DNA from: an uncultured Prevotella sp.
Lineage (GTDB): Bacteria > Bacteroidota > Bacteroidia > Bacteroidales > Bacteroidaceae
Assembly (NCBI GenBank): GCA_937880835.1
Contig: CALGRN010000135.1
Location: forward strand, 1 to 6,807
DNA: 6,807 nt
Direction of reading: 5' to 3'
Both the position numbers and the translations under genes were made by a program. Each line of letters opens with the position of its first letter. Within the stretch, counting starts at the first letter, position 1. A model generated the notes under the pieces. It ran no database searches and was not told the origin of the DNA. It was given only the letters and a program-made list of their open reading frames with translations. This document shows positions 6,144 through 6,807 of this stretch, in pieces.

Positions 6144-6524
6144 ATGTTACCGATTATGCACAGAAATTCATGGTTACCGGAAGTGTTCAACGATTTTATA
6201 AACACAGACTTCGCGCCTCGTGTAAATACAACGTCACCGGCAATCAATGTTATAGAGAACGAAAAAGAATACACGGTGGAGCTTGCTGCACCCGGTTTGA
6301 AGAAAGAAGATTTCAACGTAAACATAGACAATGAAGGCAACTTGTCTATCAAGATGGAACGTAAGGAAGAGAAAAAGGAAGAAGATAAGAAGCCAAAGAA
6401 ATCTGCTGAGGAAAAGCAGATGATTCTTTGGCGAAGAATATATAAGGCATTGATAGTCACCCTGGTATTGATTGGTTCTGCTCTTACGGTTTACTGTGGA
6501 TGGCAATTGATTAATTTGATATGA
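6144..6524 (+). CDS. Hsp20 N-terminal part fused in frame to a membrane-anchor tail (chimeric ORF), 126 aa
   Basis: Residues 1-83 are a small heat-shock protein: MLPIMHRNSWLPEVFNDF start, then the alpha-crystallin domain from about Pro32 (SPAINVIENEKEYTVELAAPG, read across 31-51; NLSIKMERKEE at 66-76). A normal relative continues with YLRREF-type strands and an I-x-I tail to about 140-147 residues. Here, after the Lys/Glu-rich EEKKEEDKK (75-83, ending at base 6392), the sequence becomes PKKSAEEKQMILWRR and a single hydrophobic helix (about 101-118) ending GWQLINLI. The second half of the chaperone domain is absent, so chaperone function is doubtful. The stop overlaps the batA start as ATGA, which suggests the tail belonged to the gene before batA. 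The start at 6144 rests on the GGAGG; 6129 (131 aa) is the alternative. Either a real deletion fusion or an assembly chimera. Confidence 0.85.
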   Translation: MLPIMHRNSWLPEVFNDFINTDFAPRVNTTSPAINVIENEKEYTVELAAPGLKKEDFNVNIDNEGNLSIKMERKEEKKEEDKKPKKSAEEKQMILWRRIYKALIVTLVLIGSALTVYCGWQLINLI

Positions 6525-6807
6525 TTTTCGCAAACAAAGAATATTTCCTTCTCTTTCTGCTGCTGATACCTTATATCTGGTATCTCTATCGCAGCTCAAA
6601 GAAATCAGCCACAATGCTTGTTGCTGATACTTCGGGCTATTCCAAGTTGCCGAAGTCATTACGCCAACGACTGATGTGGTTGCCAAATGCGTTGCGTGCC
6701 GCTATGATTGCAATGCTCATCTTTGCCCTTGCCAGACCTCAGACAAGCAGTTCCTGGGGCACTCGCACAGCAGAAGGCATTGACATAATGCTTGCTATGG
6801 ACGTTTC
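6521..6807 (+). CDS. batA: BatA-type vWA membrane protein, 3' end cut by the window
   Basis: First 95 codons of an inner-membrane protein of the Bacteroidota Bat (aerotolerance) operon. It opens MIFANKEYFLLFLLLIPYIW with a first membrane helix (about 7-23), a cytoplasmic or linker stretch, a second helix (about 57-71) ending in the characteristic ALARPQ, then GIDIMLAMDVS, where Asp94 starts the DxSxS metal-ion-dependent adhesion site of the vWA domain; the window ends inside codon 96. The ATG overlaps the previous stop (ATGA), as in tightly packed operons. In relatives the operon order is a MoxR-type ATPase, a DUF58 protein, a small protein, batA and further bat genes; here the upstream members are missing and hsp20 stands in their place. 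The role in oxygen tolerance or envelope integrity is known only loosely. Confidence 0.9.
   Translation, partial: MIFANKEYFLLFLLLIPYIWYLYRSSKKSATMLVADTSGYSKLPKSLRQRLMWLPNALRAAMIAMLIFALARPQTSSSWGTRTAEGIDIMLAMDV

Noticed and set aside
5990..6686. Minus-strand frames of 150-156 residues opposite hsp20 and batA
   Set aside because: They are antisense shadows of recognisable plus-strand proteins and read as Ser/Phe/Leu-rich low-complexity sequence.

Overview
The window looks like chromosomal DNA from a Bacteroidota bacterium, most likely Prevotella or a close relative. The evidence is the gene content (a DUF4254 gene next to a family 9 glycosyltransferase, a Bat-operon vWA protein, a zinc-ribbon Nudix protein), the AT-rich spacers, the general lack of Shine-Dalgarno sequences, and promoters of the Bacteroidota type (TTTG, about 19-21 nt, then TAnnTTTG). 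The genus is an inference from remembered relatives, not from a search.

Layout. Positions 1-1709 (+) hold the last 568 residues of a P1B-type heavy-metal ATPase whose start lies outside the window. A long hairpin (1745-1798) sits between it and a convergent three-gene minus-strand operon. Read in its own direction, that operon is a DUF4254 protein (3673-3071), a family 9 glycosyltransferase starting with GTG inside a GTGA overlap (3074-2028), and rubredoxin (1980-1816). It has a near-consensus promoter at 3732-3702. Upstream is a 670-base stretch without genes that holds two kinds of repeat: four contiguous 22-nt units (3884-3971) and a pair of GGACAGAC-N5-GTCTGTAC elements (4116-4181). Next come a minus-strand Nudix hydrolase (4891-4346) and a divergent plus-strand secreted alpha/beta hydrolase (5033-5857), which ends in a strong intrinsic terminator (5878-5926).

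The right end is the most unusual part. After a 200-base leader with a sigma-54-like GG-N10-GC motif, a small heat-shock protein gene begins with a clear Shine-Dalgarno (start 6144). About 83 codons in, in the middle of the alpha-crystallin domain, the protein changes in frame into a different sequence: a basic linker and one transmembrane helix. Its stop codon overlaps the start of batA (ATGA, 6521-6524), and batA runs off the window. I read this as an in-frame junction between hsp20 and the gene that precedes batA. It is either a real deletion or rearrangement, or an assembly chimera.

The genes do not form one pathway. They cover metal export, surface glycan assembly with an electron carrier, nucleotide-type hydrolysis, a secreted esterase, and a stress or envelope module. 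I found no tRNA, rRNA, CRISPR array, integrase or insertion sequence.
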